From assembly GCA_016841965.1 (NCBI GenBank), contig JAEANN010000059.1, positions 33,204 through 97,203 on the forward strand: a DNA stretch of 64,000 nucleotides, written 5' to 3'. Shown here in pieces: positions 57,182 through 64,000 of this stretch (the stretch's first letter is position 1; the number at the start of each line of letters is the position of its first letter). The DNA comes from Candidatus Roseilinea mizusawaensis (GTDB lineage Bacteria; Chloroflexota; Anaerolineae; J036; Brachytrichaceae). A model generated the notes under the pieces. That model saw only the letters and a list, made by a program, of their open reading frames with translations. It did no database searches and was not told where the DNA came from. Position numbers and translations under genes: made by a program.

Positions 57182-58432
57182 ATGAAATCCGACCTGCCCC
57201 GCCTGATGCAAGCGCGCAATCTCGATGCGCTCGTCATCATCGGACCCGACGGCTTCGGCTCGGCCAATGCGCCGTTCACCTACTTTGTCGGCGACGCGCA
57301 CGTGACCACCGGCGCAGTCATCGTGAAGCGACGTGGGGCAGACGCGACGGAGACCTACCTGGCGCACCACCCCATGGAGCGCGAAGAGGCCGCGAAGACC
57401 GGCCTGCAACTCATCAACAAAGCCAACTACCCGCTGCCGGAGATCATCCGACAGAAGAACGGCGACCGCCTCGCCGCCGAGGTCGAACTATGGCGGCGCA
57501 TGTTCGCCGATCTCGGCGTCGGCGGGCGCGTGGCGTTTTACGGCGCCGACCACATCAACACCGCGTTCAACTTCCTCAGCGCGCTCATCCGCGAAGGCGT
57601 GTGCGAAGTGGTGACCGAACAGGAAAACGACCTAATCAGCGCGGCGCGCCTGACGAAGGACGCCGACGAGGTCGCGCGCATCCGCCACACCTGCCGGCTG
57701 ACCGAAGCAGTCATCGGCGCGACGTGCGACTTCCTGCGCAGCCACCGCATCGCCGACGAGACGCTCATCAAAGCCGACGGCAGCCCACTGACCGTCGCAG
57801 ACGTCAAACGCTTCATCCGGCGCGAGGCGGCAGGGCTGGGCCTGGACATCCAAGACTGCATTTTCGCCACCGGGCGCGACGCCGGCATTCCCCACAGCGC
57901 CGGCACGCCGAGTGATCCGATCCGGCTTGGCCGCACCATCGTGTTCGACATCTTCCCGCGCGGCCCCGGCGGCTACTACAGCGACATCACCCGCACCTGG
58001 TGCCTGGGCTACGCGCCCGACCACATCCGGCAAGCCTACGAGCTGGTGATGCAGGCCCACGACATGGCCGAAGCCGCCTTCAACACAACCGACCCGACCT
58101 ACACCTTCAACGAAGCAGTATGCGAACTGTTCGAGGCGCACGGACACCCCACCATTCGCCAAAACTCCGCGACCACCTGCGGCTACATGCACAGCCTCGG
58201 CCACGGCTTCGGCCTCGCAGTCCACGAGCCGCCGCATATCAGCCTCAAAGGGCTGTGGCCGGACGAGACCTTCCAACCGGGCGCGATTGTGTGCAACGAG
58301 CCGGGCCTGTATTACCCGGACGACCCGCGCGGCGGTTGGGGCGTGCGCGTCGAAGACGACTACTGGTGCAACCCCGAGGGCCGCTTCGAGCGCCTCACCG
58401 AGTTCGACCGCGCCCTGGTCGTGCCGATGTAG
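57182..58432 (+). CDS. M24-family metallopeptidase (Xaa-Pro peptidase type)
   Basis: 416 residues. The creatinase-like N-terminal domain (1-~165) precedes the pita-bread catalytic domain with all five metal ligands: 'IVFDIFPRGPGGYYSDITRTW' (two Asp), 'MHSLGHGFGLAVHE' (His), 'GAIVCNEPGLY' (Glu) and 'WGVRVEDDY' (Glu). It should be a cytoplasmic aminopeptidase acting on Xaa-Pro peptides. The ATG at 57182 gives the family's usual length; an upstream in-frame extension overlaps the glycosyltransferase and has no homology. Confidence 0.93.
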   Translation: MKSDLPRLMQARNLDALVIIGPDGFGSANAPFTYFVGDAHVTTGAVIVKRRGADATETYLAHHPMEREEAAKTGLQLINKANYPLPEIIRQKNGDRLAAEVELWRRMFADLGVGGRVAFYGADHINTAFNFLSALIREGVCEVVTEQENDLISAARLTKDADEVARIRHTCRLTEAVIGATCDFLRSHRIADETLIKADGSPLTVADVKRFIRREAAGLGLDIQDCIFATGRDAGIPHSAGTPSDPIRLGRTIVFDIFPRGPGGYYSDITRTWCLGYAPDHIRQAYELVMQAHDMAEAAFNTTDPTYTFNEAVCELFEAHGHPTIRQNSATTCGYMHSLGHGFGLAVHEPPHISLKGLWPDETFQPGAIVCNEPGLYYPDDPRGGWGVRVEDDYWCNPEGRFERLTEFDRALVVPM

Positions 58433-58447
58433 CAGGGATGCGCCCTG

Positions 58448-59047
58448 CTACGGCAGCGTCACCAGCCAGAGGTTGCGGTCGCGCGCAGAGAGGAAGACGA
58501 GCTTCGAGCCGTCGCGCGCCACGTCCCAGTCGCCGTTAGCGATCTTGAATGGCGAGCCGGCATCGGCGGCGATCAAGCGCTCCGTCCGTCCGGTGGCCAC
58601 ATCAAGCTGCCACAGTTCGTCGCCGGGCGCGCCGGGCCGCAGTGGGACGTAGAGCAGACGGCCGGCGTCGCGCCAGCGGAACGCGCCAAAGAAATTCAGG
58701 CGCCGGGGGACGGGTGAAGGATGCGTCAGGTCGAGCAGATACATGCCGTTCTGCGACGCATCGCGCGCCTGGGCGACGAAGTAAGCCAGCATTCGCCCAT
58801 CCGGCGAGATGGCCGCGCCTCGCAGCCACTCCACGGCGACCATGGGACGCATCTCGCCTGTGTCCACATCCAGTATGCCCAACATCGGGCTGAGATCGCT
58901 GCGATGCGCTCGCCCGCCGACCAGCAAGCGGCGCGAGTCCGGCAGCCAGCATCGCCCGCCGGGCAACGCCCCACCTGCTCCACACCCTAGACGCCTCAAG
59001 CAATTGTGGTATAGTTCCAAATACTCATCAAGTGAGTATTTGGACAC
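58448..59047 (-). pseudogene. TolB/WD40-like beta-propeller remnant
   Basis: A frame of 199 residues with recognisable propeller blades: 'CWLPDSRRLLVGG', 'AISPDGRMLAYFV' and 'DWDVARDGSKLVFLSA', each a 'PDG..L.Y'-type blade. There are only three or four blades, too few for a closed propeller, and no signal peptide. The only start is a GTG inside the promoter/operator region of the padR-type gene. I read it as the 3' end of a longer gene whose 5' part was lost when the padR operon came to lie beside it. A short intact gene is a weaker alternative. Confidence 0.5.
59010..59040 (+). promoter_or_regulatory. Promoter -10 and palindromic operator of the PadR operon
   Basis: A TATAGT box (59010-59015) is followed directly by a perfect inverted repeat aatactca-N5-tgagtatt (59020-59040) that would cover the transcription start. 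PadR proteins bind palindromes at their own promoters, so this is a likely self-control site. A matching -35 box is not evident, as is common for activated or weak promoters. Confidence 0.6.
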
Positions 59048-59049
59048 CG

Positions 59050-59652
59050 ATGCGACGCCCGCCCAAACGCTCCCCCTTCGCCGAGCCGGTTGTGCTGGGC
59101 CTGCTGGCCGAAGCGCCGGCGCACGGCTACGCGCTGTTCGCGCGCATTCGCGACGACCTCACCGGCGTGTGGCAGGTGGGCATGAACCGGCTGTACGCCG
59201 TGCTCGATGCGATGGAGCGCGACGGCCTGATCAAAGGTCGCGCGGAACAAGCCGGCAACCGGCCGGAGCGGCGCGTCTTCCATCTCACCGCCAGGGGGCG
59301 CCGCCGCTTCGAGGCCTGGCTACGCGCGCCGAGTCGCAGCATGCAAGACATGCGCGTGGAGTTCCCGCCCAAGCTGTACTTCGCCCTGCGCCGCGGCCCG
59401 CAAGGCATGGCCGAGCTGCTCCAAACGCAGCGCGCCGCCTGCCAAGGCGAGCTAGAACGCCTCGCTGCGCACCTGCGCGACACCCCGCCGAACGACAACT
59501 TCCACGCGCTGGTTTACGACTTCCGCATCCGGCAGGTGCGCGCCATCCTGGACTGGCTGGATGCGTGCGAGGCGAAATGCGTCGCGCCTACAGCGTCACA
59601 TCTGACACCACCGGTGGAACTAAACCGACCGAGTAAGGAGAAGACAACATGA
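59050..59652 (+). CDS. PadR-family transcriptional regulator
   Basis: 200 residues. The winged-helix N-domain has the PadR pattern 'VVLGLLAEAPAHGYALFARI' and 'VGMNRLYAVLDAMERDGLI', followed by a beta-wing 'RRVFHLTARGRRRFEAWL' and a long C-terminal helical dimerisation domain (~95-185), as in the Vir/AphA-like subgroup. The ATG at 59050 is preferred to the GTG at 59032, which lies inside the palindromic operator. Its stop overlaps the ATG of the binding-protein gene by 4 bases, so it heads the importer operon and probably represses it. Confidence 0.93.
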   Translation: MRRPPKRSPFAEPVVLGLLAEAPAHGYALFARIRDDLTGVWQVGMNRLYAVLDAMERDGLIKGRAEQAGNRPERRVFHLTARGRRRFEAWLRAPSRSMQDMRVEFPPKLYFALRRGPQGMAELLQTQRAACQGELERLAAHLRDTPPNDNFHALVYDFRIRQVRAILDWLDACEAKCVAPTASHLTPPVELNRPSKEKTT

Positions 59653-60842
59653 AGATGACAAGTCGAATCTCGACGACGTTAACTACGCTTTCTATCGCCG
59701 GGTTGCTCGCGGCGGCATGTGCTGCGCCGCCGGTTACCACCGCTCCAACCGTCGCTCCGCCGCCCGCACCGGCTGCCACGCCCACGGCGGAGGCGCCACA
59801 ACCCACCGCATCGCCCACCGCCGCACCGACTGAAACGCCGGCAGCCGCCGACATGGCCATCACCCTGACCGACGCCCTGGGGCGCGAGGTCACGCTGCCC
59901 ACCCCACCTCAGCGCATCGTCCTGACCGGCCGCGGCTTGTTCATGATCGCCGACGCGATCTACACCTTCCCCGAGGCCGGCCAGCGCATCGTCGGCATGG
60001 GCGAGACCGCGCAAGGCAGCGGCAACTTCATCAAGCTGATTGATCCTGGCTACGCGGACAAGGCGACACTAGAGCGCGACGCCGGCGCCGAGCAGGTCGC
60101 AGCGTTGCAGCCCGATCTGGTCATCGTCAAGAGCACGGCTGCCGAGACCACCGGCAAGCCCATCGAAGCGTTGGGCATCCCGGTGGTGTATATAGACTTC
60201 GAGACGCCGGCGCAGCACTACCGCGACCTGGTCATCTTGGGCAAAGTGTTCGGCAACGAGGCGCGCGCGCAAGAGGTGATCGCCTTCTATCAAACCCGCG
60301 TGGCGCAGGTCGAGCGGGCCGTAGCGAACGCCGCTCGGCCGCGCGTGTTGCTGTTGTACTACAATGAACGCGACGGCGCCGTGAGCTTCAACGTGCCGCC
60401 GCTCAGTTGGATTCAGACCGAGATGGTGCGACTCGCCGGCGGCGAGCCGGTGTGGTCCAGCGCCGAGCTTGGCCGGGGCTGGACGCAGGTGACGCTGGAG
60501 CAGATTGCCGCGTGGGACCCCGATCAGATCTTCGTCGTGTCCTACTTTAAGAACCCCTCGGAGGTGGTTGCCAACCTGAAAGCCGACGCCAACTGGCAGG
60601 CGCTGCGCGCTACCAAAGAAGGCCGGCTCTACGCCTTCCCGGCCGATCTCTATAGCTGGGATCAACCCGATACCCGCTGGATCTTGGGCCTGATGTGGTT
60701 GGCTGGGCGGATACACCCCGACCGCTTCTCCGGCCTCGACATCGAGGACGAAGCGCAAGCGTTCTACCAGGTGCTCTATGGCCTGGACGAGGCCTTCTTC
60801 GCGTCGAAGATCAAGCCCACCTTCAAAGGGGATTTGCCTTGA
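59649..60842 (+). CDS. Lipoprotein binding subunit of a FecB/BtuF-type ABC importer
   Basis: 397 residues. A lipoprotein signal ends in the lipobox LAAAC with Cys24, then a Pro/Ala/Thr linker (~25-68) leads to the two-lobed class III binding domain: 'TLPTPPQRIVLTGRG', 'VAALQPDLVIVKSTAAETT', 'IPVVYIDFETPAQHYRDLVI'. The ligand is a metal chelate, a ferric siderophore, heme or cobalamin; the sequence does not decide. It overlaps padR upstream and the permease downstream (TTGA overlap). Confidence 0.93.
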   Translation: MKMTSRISTTLTTLSIAGLLAAACAAPPVTTAPTVAPPPAPAATPTAEAPQPTASPTAAPTETPAAADMAITLTDALGREVTLPTPPQRIVLTGRGLFMIADAIYTFPEAGQRIVGMGETAQGSGNFIKLIDPGYADKATLERDAGAEQVAALQPDLVIVKSTAAETTGKPIEALGIPVVYIDFETPAQHYRDLVILGKVFGNEARAQEVIAFYQTRVAQVERAVANAARPRVLLLYYNERDGAVSFNVPPLSWIQTEMVRLAGGEPVWSSAELGRGWTQVTLEQIAAWDPDQIFVVSYFKNPSEVVANLKADANWQALRATKEGRLYAFPADLYSWDQPDTRWILGLMWLAGRIHPDRFSGLDIEDEAQAFYQVLYGLDEAFFASKIKPTFKGDLP

Positions 60843-61864
60843 GCGAACTCACGCTACGCGCCGTCATCGCGCGCAATGCCCGCCGCCAGCGCCTGATCGG
60901 GCTGCTGGCGGCCGGGCTGGTTGCGCTGCTTGCGCTTTCCATCCTGCTGGGCCGCTATCCTGCGCCGGGGTTGATGCCTTGGTCGCGCCTGCAAGAGGAT
61001 GAGCTGGCCGCGCGGCTCGTCTTAAATTTGCGCATTCCGCGCCTGCTGGCCGCGCTTTTGCTGGGGATGACGCTTTCGGCGGCCGGAATGGTCTTCCAGT
61101 TACTATTCAGCAACCCGCTGGTCGAGCCGGGCTTTCTGGCCGTCTCACCAGGGGCGGCATTTGGCGCAGCGTTCGCCATCGTCCTCCTCGGCGGCGGCGC
61201 TCTCATGACGCAAGCCAGCGCCGCCGCGTTCGCGCTGGCCGGTCTGGGATTCTCGTATTTGATGGCGCGTCGCTTGCGCTTCGGCGGATGGGTGCTGCGG
61301 CTTGTGCTAGCCGGCATCGCCGTCTCGGCGCTGTTTTCGGCCGGCGTCGGTCTGCTCAAATACATCGCCGATCCTCTCACGCAGTTGCCGGAAATCACCT
61401 TCTGGTTGCTGGGCAGCCTGGCCAGCATCACTTGGCCCAAGCTGCTCAGCGTGCTGCCGGCAGTCGTGCTCGGCCTAGGCATCGTCCTGCTCTTCCGCTG
61501 GCGCCTGAACGTGCTCTCGCTCAACGAGGAGACGGCGTTCTCCCTGGGCGCAGCGCCCAATCGCGAAAGGCTGGTGTTGATCGTGGCAGCAGTGGTGCCG
61601 ACGGCAGCGCTGATCTCGATCAGCGGCATGGTGAGTTGGATCGGCTTGATTGTGCCGCACATCACCCGTCGCCTGTTCGATGCCGACACGCGCTTCGGCC
61701 TGCCGGCGACGATGCTGATCGGCGGCATCTTCACCGTGCTCTGCGATAACGCGGCCCGCGTGTTGCTGGCCGGCGAAATCCCGCTCGGCATCCTCACGTC
61801 GCTGCTCGGGGCGCTGATCTTCCTAGGGCTGATGACAGCGCAGCAGTTCCGCTCACAACCATGA
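60839..61864 (+). CDS. FecCD-family ABC importer permease
   Basis: 341 residues with about ten membrane segments. 'LRIPRLLAALLLGMTLSAAGMVFQLLFSNPLVEPGFL' is the classic start of a FecCD/BtuC permease, and 'SLGAAPNRERLVLIVAA' with 'GMVSWIGLIVPHITRRLF' is the ATPase-coupling region. The start is a TTG at 60839 overlapping the TGA of the binding protein gene; no ATG is available near the first membrane segment. It is likely a homodimer. Confidence 0.93.
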   Translation: MSELTLRAVIARNARRQRLIGLLAAGLVALLALSILLGRYPAPGLMPWSRLQEDELAARLVLNLRIPRLLAALLLGMTLSAAGMVFQLLFSNPLVEPGFLAVSPGAAFGAAFAIVLLGGGALMTQASAAAFALAGLGFSYLMARRLRFGGWVLRLVLAGIAVSALFSAGVGLLKYIADPLTQLPEITFWLLGSLASITWPKLLSVLPAVVLGLGIVLLFRWRLNVLSLNEETAFSLGAAPNRERLVLIVAAVVPTAALISISGMVSWIGLIVPHITRRLFDADTRFGLPATMLIGGIFTVLCDNAARVLLAGEIPLGILTSLLGALIFLGLMTAQQFRSQP

Positions 61865-62646
61865 CGCGAGACCCACAAGCATTGTTGGCATTCCAGGACG
61901 TGACCTTCGGCTACTCCCCCAACCGTCCGCCGGTGTTGGAGCGCGTGAACTTCAGCCTGCGCGCGGGGCGCGTGTTGGCAATCGTCGGACCGAACGGCGC
62001 CGGCAAAACCACGTTGCTGGCCTTAGCGCTGGGCTGGCTGCGCCCCTGGCAGGGCGATGTGCTGCTGGCCGGCCGCGCCCTGCGCGACTATCGGCGCGCT
62101 GAGCGCGGGCGCTGGCTTGCGCTCGTACCGCAAAGCGAGCATACCCCCTTCGACTACACCGCGCTCGAATACGTGCTGATGGGCCGCGCGCCGCACCTGC
62201 CGCCGTTGGGCATCCCCGGCCCGGCGGATTACGAGATCGCGATGGACGCGCTGGCGCGCGCCGGCATCGCCGCGCTCGCCCATCGGCCCGTCCCACAGCT
62301 CAGCGGCGGCGAACGCCAGCTCATGCTGCTGGCGCGCGCCATCGCCCAACAACCGCGCCTGATGCTGTTGGATGAGCCAACCGCGCACCTCGACCTGCAC
62401 AACAAGGCGCGCCTGATCCAAATCATGCGACACCTGCGCGCGCAGGGCATGACACTGGTGATGACCAATCACGAGCCGGACGTGGTGCTGGCCGTCGCCG
62501 ACGACGTGCTGCTGATGGAGGCCGGCCGACCACCAGTCTTCGGCCGGCTCGATGAGGCATTCACCGAGGACACGCTCAGCCGCGTCTATCATCTGCCGAT
62601 CCGCTTGGTGGAAGTGAACGGGCGCAAACAAGTAGTCTGGACATGA
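61861..62646 (+). CDS. FecE/BtuD-type ABC transporter ATPase
   Basis: 261 residues. Walker A 'GPNGAGKTTLLAL', Q-loop 'LVPQSEHTPFD', signature 'PQLSGGERQLMLLARAI', Walker B 'LMLLDEPTAHLD' and the H-loop 'TNHEPD' are all present. It powers the permease above. It overlaps the permease and the next gene by 4 bases each. Confidence 0.96.
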   Translation: MTRDPQALLAFQDVTFGYSPNRPPVLERVNFSLRAGRVLAIVGPNGAGKTTLLALALGWLRPWQGDVLLAGRALRDYRRAERGRWLALVPQSEHTPFDYTALEYVLMGRAPHLPPLGIPGPADYEIAMDALARAGIAALAHRPVPQLSGGERQLMLLARAIAQQPRLMLLDEPTAHLDLHNKARLIQIMRHLRAQGMTLVMTNHEPDVVLAVADDVLLMEAGRPPVFGRLDEAFTEDTLSRVYHLPIRLVEVNGRKQVVWT

Positions 62647-63182
62647 CCAACAACTTGGGACACGCATTGCCGCTTTATGCGCTTACCGGCCGGCGCGGCG
62701 CCGGCAAGACGACCTTCTGCCGCAGACTGATTGACCTGGCCCGCGCGGCCGGGCGGGACGTCGCCGGGGTGATCTCTCCTGCGGTCGTCGAGCGGGACAC
62801 GCGCATTGGGTTTGATGTAGAAGCCATCCGCACCGCGGAGCGGCGCATCTTCGGGCGCGCTGCCCCTGCCGCCGGATTGGAGCTCGCGCTGGGCCGCTGG
62901 TTCTTCAGCCCGGCGACGCTGGCCTGGGGCAACCACGTCTTGTCCACAAGCTGTCCCTGCGATGCGCTGATCGTGGATGAGATTGGCCCGCTGGAGCTGT
63001 TGCGCGGCGAAGGTTGGACTGCAGCGCTGGATATCCTGCGCGCCGGCGACTATCGCATCGCACTGGTTGTCGTCCGCCCTGAGTTGCTCGACGCCGCGCA
63101 TGCGACGCTGCCCATCGCCCGGTGCTTCGACGTGCAAAGCGATCACGACAAAAATCAGCTCCTGGCGCTATTCACCCGGTAA
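62643..63182 (+). CDS. THEP1-like nucleoside-triphosphatase (NTPase_1 family)
   Basis: 179 residues. 'LTGRRGAGKTTFCRRLID' is a P-loop and 'CDALIVDEIGPLELL' is the Walker B with the family's 'DEIGPLE' motif, as in THEP1 nucleotide phosphatases. Its overlap with the ATPase gene puts it in the importer operon. Related P-loop NTPases are encoded next to some molybdate, cobalamin and siderophore loci, so a role in handling the imported compound or in energising its use is possible but not shown. Downstream 109 bases separate it from the GAF gene. Confidence 0.88.
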   Translation: MTNNLGHALPLYALTGRRGAGKTTFCRRLIDLARAAGRDVAGVISPAVVERDTRIGFDVEAIRTAERRIFGRAAPAAGLELALGRWFFSPATLAWGNHVLSTSCPCDALIVDEIGPLELLRGEGWTAALDILRAGDYRIALVVVRPELLDAAHATLPIARCFDVQSDHDKNQLLALFTR

Positions 63183-63291
63183 CATCGCGGGGGCGTCGCT
63201 CTTGAAGATCATGTCGGCAGCGTGTGTCTCCGGGCGCTGCCGAGCCTCGCGCGGTATGCGTCATGGCAAAAGGCTGCCTTAGAATCGGGCT

Positions 63292-63885
63292 ATGCCTGTG
63301 GCGAAGGAAGCCAAACCCCGAACGCAAGCTGCATCGAACAACGCTGCGGTCCTGCGCGCCGAACTTCAGCGCAAAAAGAAAGAACTCACCGCCATCCGCG
63401 AAATCTTGCTCTCGATCAACGCTTCGTCCGATCTACGCTCCATCCTGAACGGCATCGCGCAGACGACGACGCGCGTGATGGGCGTGGACTCGACTTCGAT
63501 ATATTTGCTGGATCGGTCGTCGCAGCGGCTGATCTTAAAAGCGACGACCGGCCTGTTCCCGGAGGCCGTAGACCATGGCTACCTCCGCATGGGCGAAGGG
63601 TTGACCGGCTGGGCCGCGCAGCACCGCCAGTTGGTCGCCGTGCGCGATGCGCAGCGCGATCCGCGCTTTCACGAAGTGCCCAACACGCGCGAGCGGTCGT
63701 TCAAATCGCTGATGGCCGTGCCGTTGATCAGCCAGGATCGCGTCGTCGGCGCGATGAACGTGCAGACGCGCCGACGGCACACCTGGACGGCCGGCGAGAT
63801 CGAGTTCGTTTCGCTCATCGGCGAAGCCGTCGCCGGCATCCTGGAGCGCGCCATTTTGCAAGAGGAGAGCGAACTGCTCAGTTGA
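63292..63885 (+). CDS. GAF-domain protein
   Basis: 197 residues. A short coiled-coil start (~20-45, 'ELQRKKKELTAIREILLSI') leads to one GAF domain (~50-195) with 'MGVDSTSIYLLDRSSQRLIL', 'RMGEGLTGWAAQHRQLVAVRDAQ' and 'SLMAVPLISQDRVVGAMNVQ'. GAF domains bind cyclic nucleotides or small molecules, or mediate dimerisation. There is no output domain, so it may act with a partner such as the next gene, which begins 22 bases later. Confidence 0.88.
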   Translation: MPVAKEAKPRTQAASNNAAVLRAELQRKKKELTAIREILLSINASSDLRSILNGIAQTTTRVMGVDSTSIYLLDRSSQRLILKATTGLFPEAVDHGYLRMGEGLTGWAAQHRQLVAVRDAQRDPRFHEVPNTRERSFKSLMAVPLISQDRVVGAMNVQTRRRHTWTAGEIEFVSLIGEAVAGILERAILQEESELLS

Positions 63886-63907
63886 AAACCTCGGATAATG
63901 CGAAGCG

Positions 63908-64000
63908 ATGAATGCCAAAACCAAAGGTAGACAGCTGCGTGAGAGTCGGCATGTGAAAGTGGCGCGGATCATCTACGCCCAGACGCAGGCGGCGTTCCCG
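63908..64000 (+). CDS. Start of an unidentified gene, cut by the window end
   Basis: An ATG 22 bases after the GAF gene begins a basic frame of 31 codons ('KGRQLRESRHVKVARIIY') that is open to the window end. Too short to identify. The gap and strand suggest co-transcription with the GAF gene. Confidence 0.45.
   Translation, partial: MNAKTKGRQLRESRHVKVARIIYAQTQAAFP

Noticed and set aside
1..64000. tRNA, rRNA, riboswitch or transposase
   Set aside because: No cloverleaf-like sequence with a TTCGAATC-type T-loop, no rRNA core sequence, no known riboswitch core and no transposase motif was recognised on reading; a covariance-model scan would be needed to exclude small RNAs.

Overview
The window is GC-rich bacterial DNA with dense coding, short intergenic gaps and many 4-base ATGA overlaps. 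It most likely comes from a Chloroflexota genome, perhaps an Anaerolineae-like or related hot-spring lineage. I infer this from the very long DUF11-repeat surface proteins, secreted proteins ending in a short [YW]LP[LIV]-type tail, and degenerate 'QNPES/QNPKS'-coding short repeats. A nusA-ylxR-infB-rbfA-nrnA-truB-ribF operon is also present. No ribosomal RNA, tRNA, CRISPR array, insertion sequence or phage gene was seen.

Layout. 1-1056: a P-type Ca2+-type ATPase, cut by the window edge. 1189-2827 (minus): translin-family protein and an N-acetylglucosamine-kinase-like BadF/BadG ATPase. 2916-5782 (plus): triosephosphate isomerase, a membrane protein with an HELSH metalloprotease motif, an unrecognised protein and a DUF1232 protein. 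5844-15697 (minus): the transcription/translation operon (nusA, ylxR, infB, rbfA, nrnA, truB, ribF, then sppA) with a structured leader before nusA and paired hairpins before infB. 15732-18001 (plus): a two-gene module with a NuoN-like proton channel. 17897-19302 (minus): Fur-family regulator and a tyrosine phosphatase. 19465-20883: a fused MEMO1/AMMECR1 protein. 20873-25443 (minus): an envelope module of a small exported protein, a polyferredoxin, an exported repeat protein, a response regulator and a histidine kinase. 25565-27217: guaA carrying short-repeat insertions. 27295-28692: cytochrome P450.

28711-44303 (minus) is the most striking part. It is a tight four-gene operon of a 3870-residue DUF11-repeat surface protein, a gingipain-type (C25) cysteine protease, a Pro/Thr-rich DUF11 protein ending in LPGTG, and a sortase. 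It looks like a self-contained cassette for making, processing and attaching a giant surface fibre. 44762-56099 (plus) holds a phytoene-desaturase-type enzyme and two secreted starch-debranching enzymes. The second of these is a 1942-residue fusion of a pullulanase and a separate alpha-amylase, and ends with InlB-type and DUF11 domains and the same kind of C-terminal tail as the surface operon. Together these suggest a cell that builds an elaborate proteinaceous surface and digests external alpha-glucans, possibly with enzymes retained at the surface.

56159-64000: a GT2 glycosyltransferase, an M24 peptidase, a beta-propeller gene remnant, and an operon with a PadR regulator, an iron-siderophore/cobalamin-type ABC importer (binding protein, permease, ATPase) and a THEP1-like NTPase. 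A palindromic candidate operator sits at the PadR promoter. A GAF-domain protein and the start of one further gene close the window.

All calls come from reading translations and motifs by eye; no database search was run.
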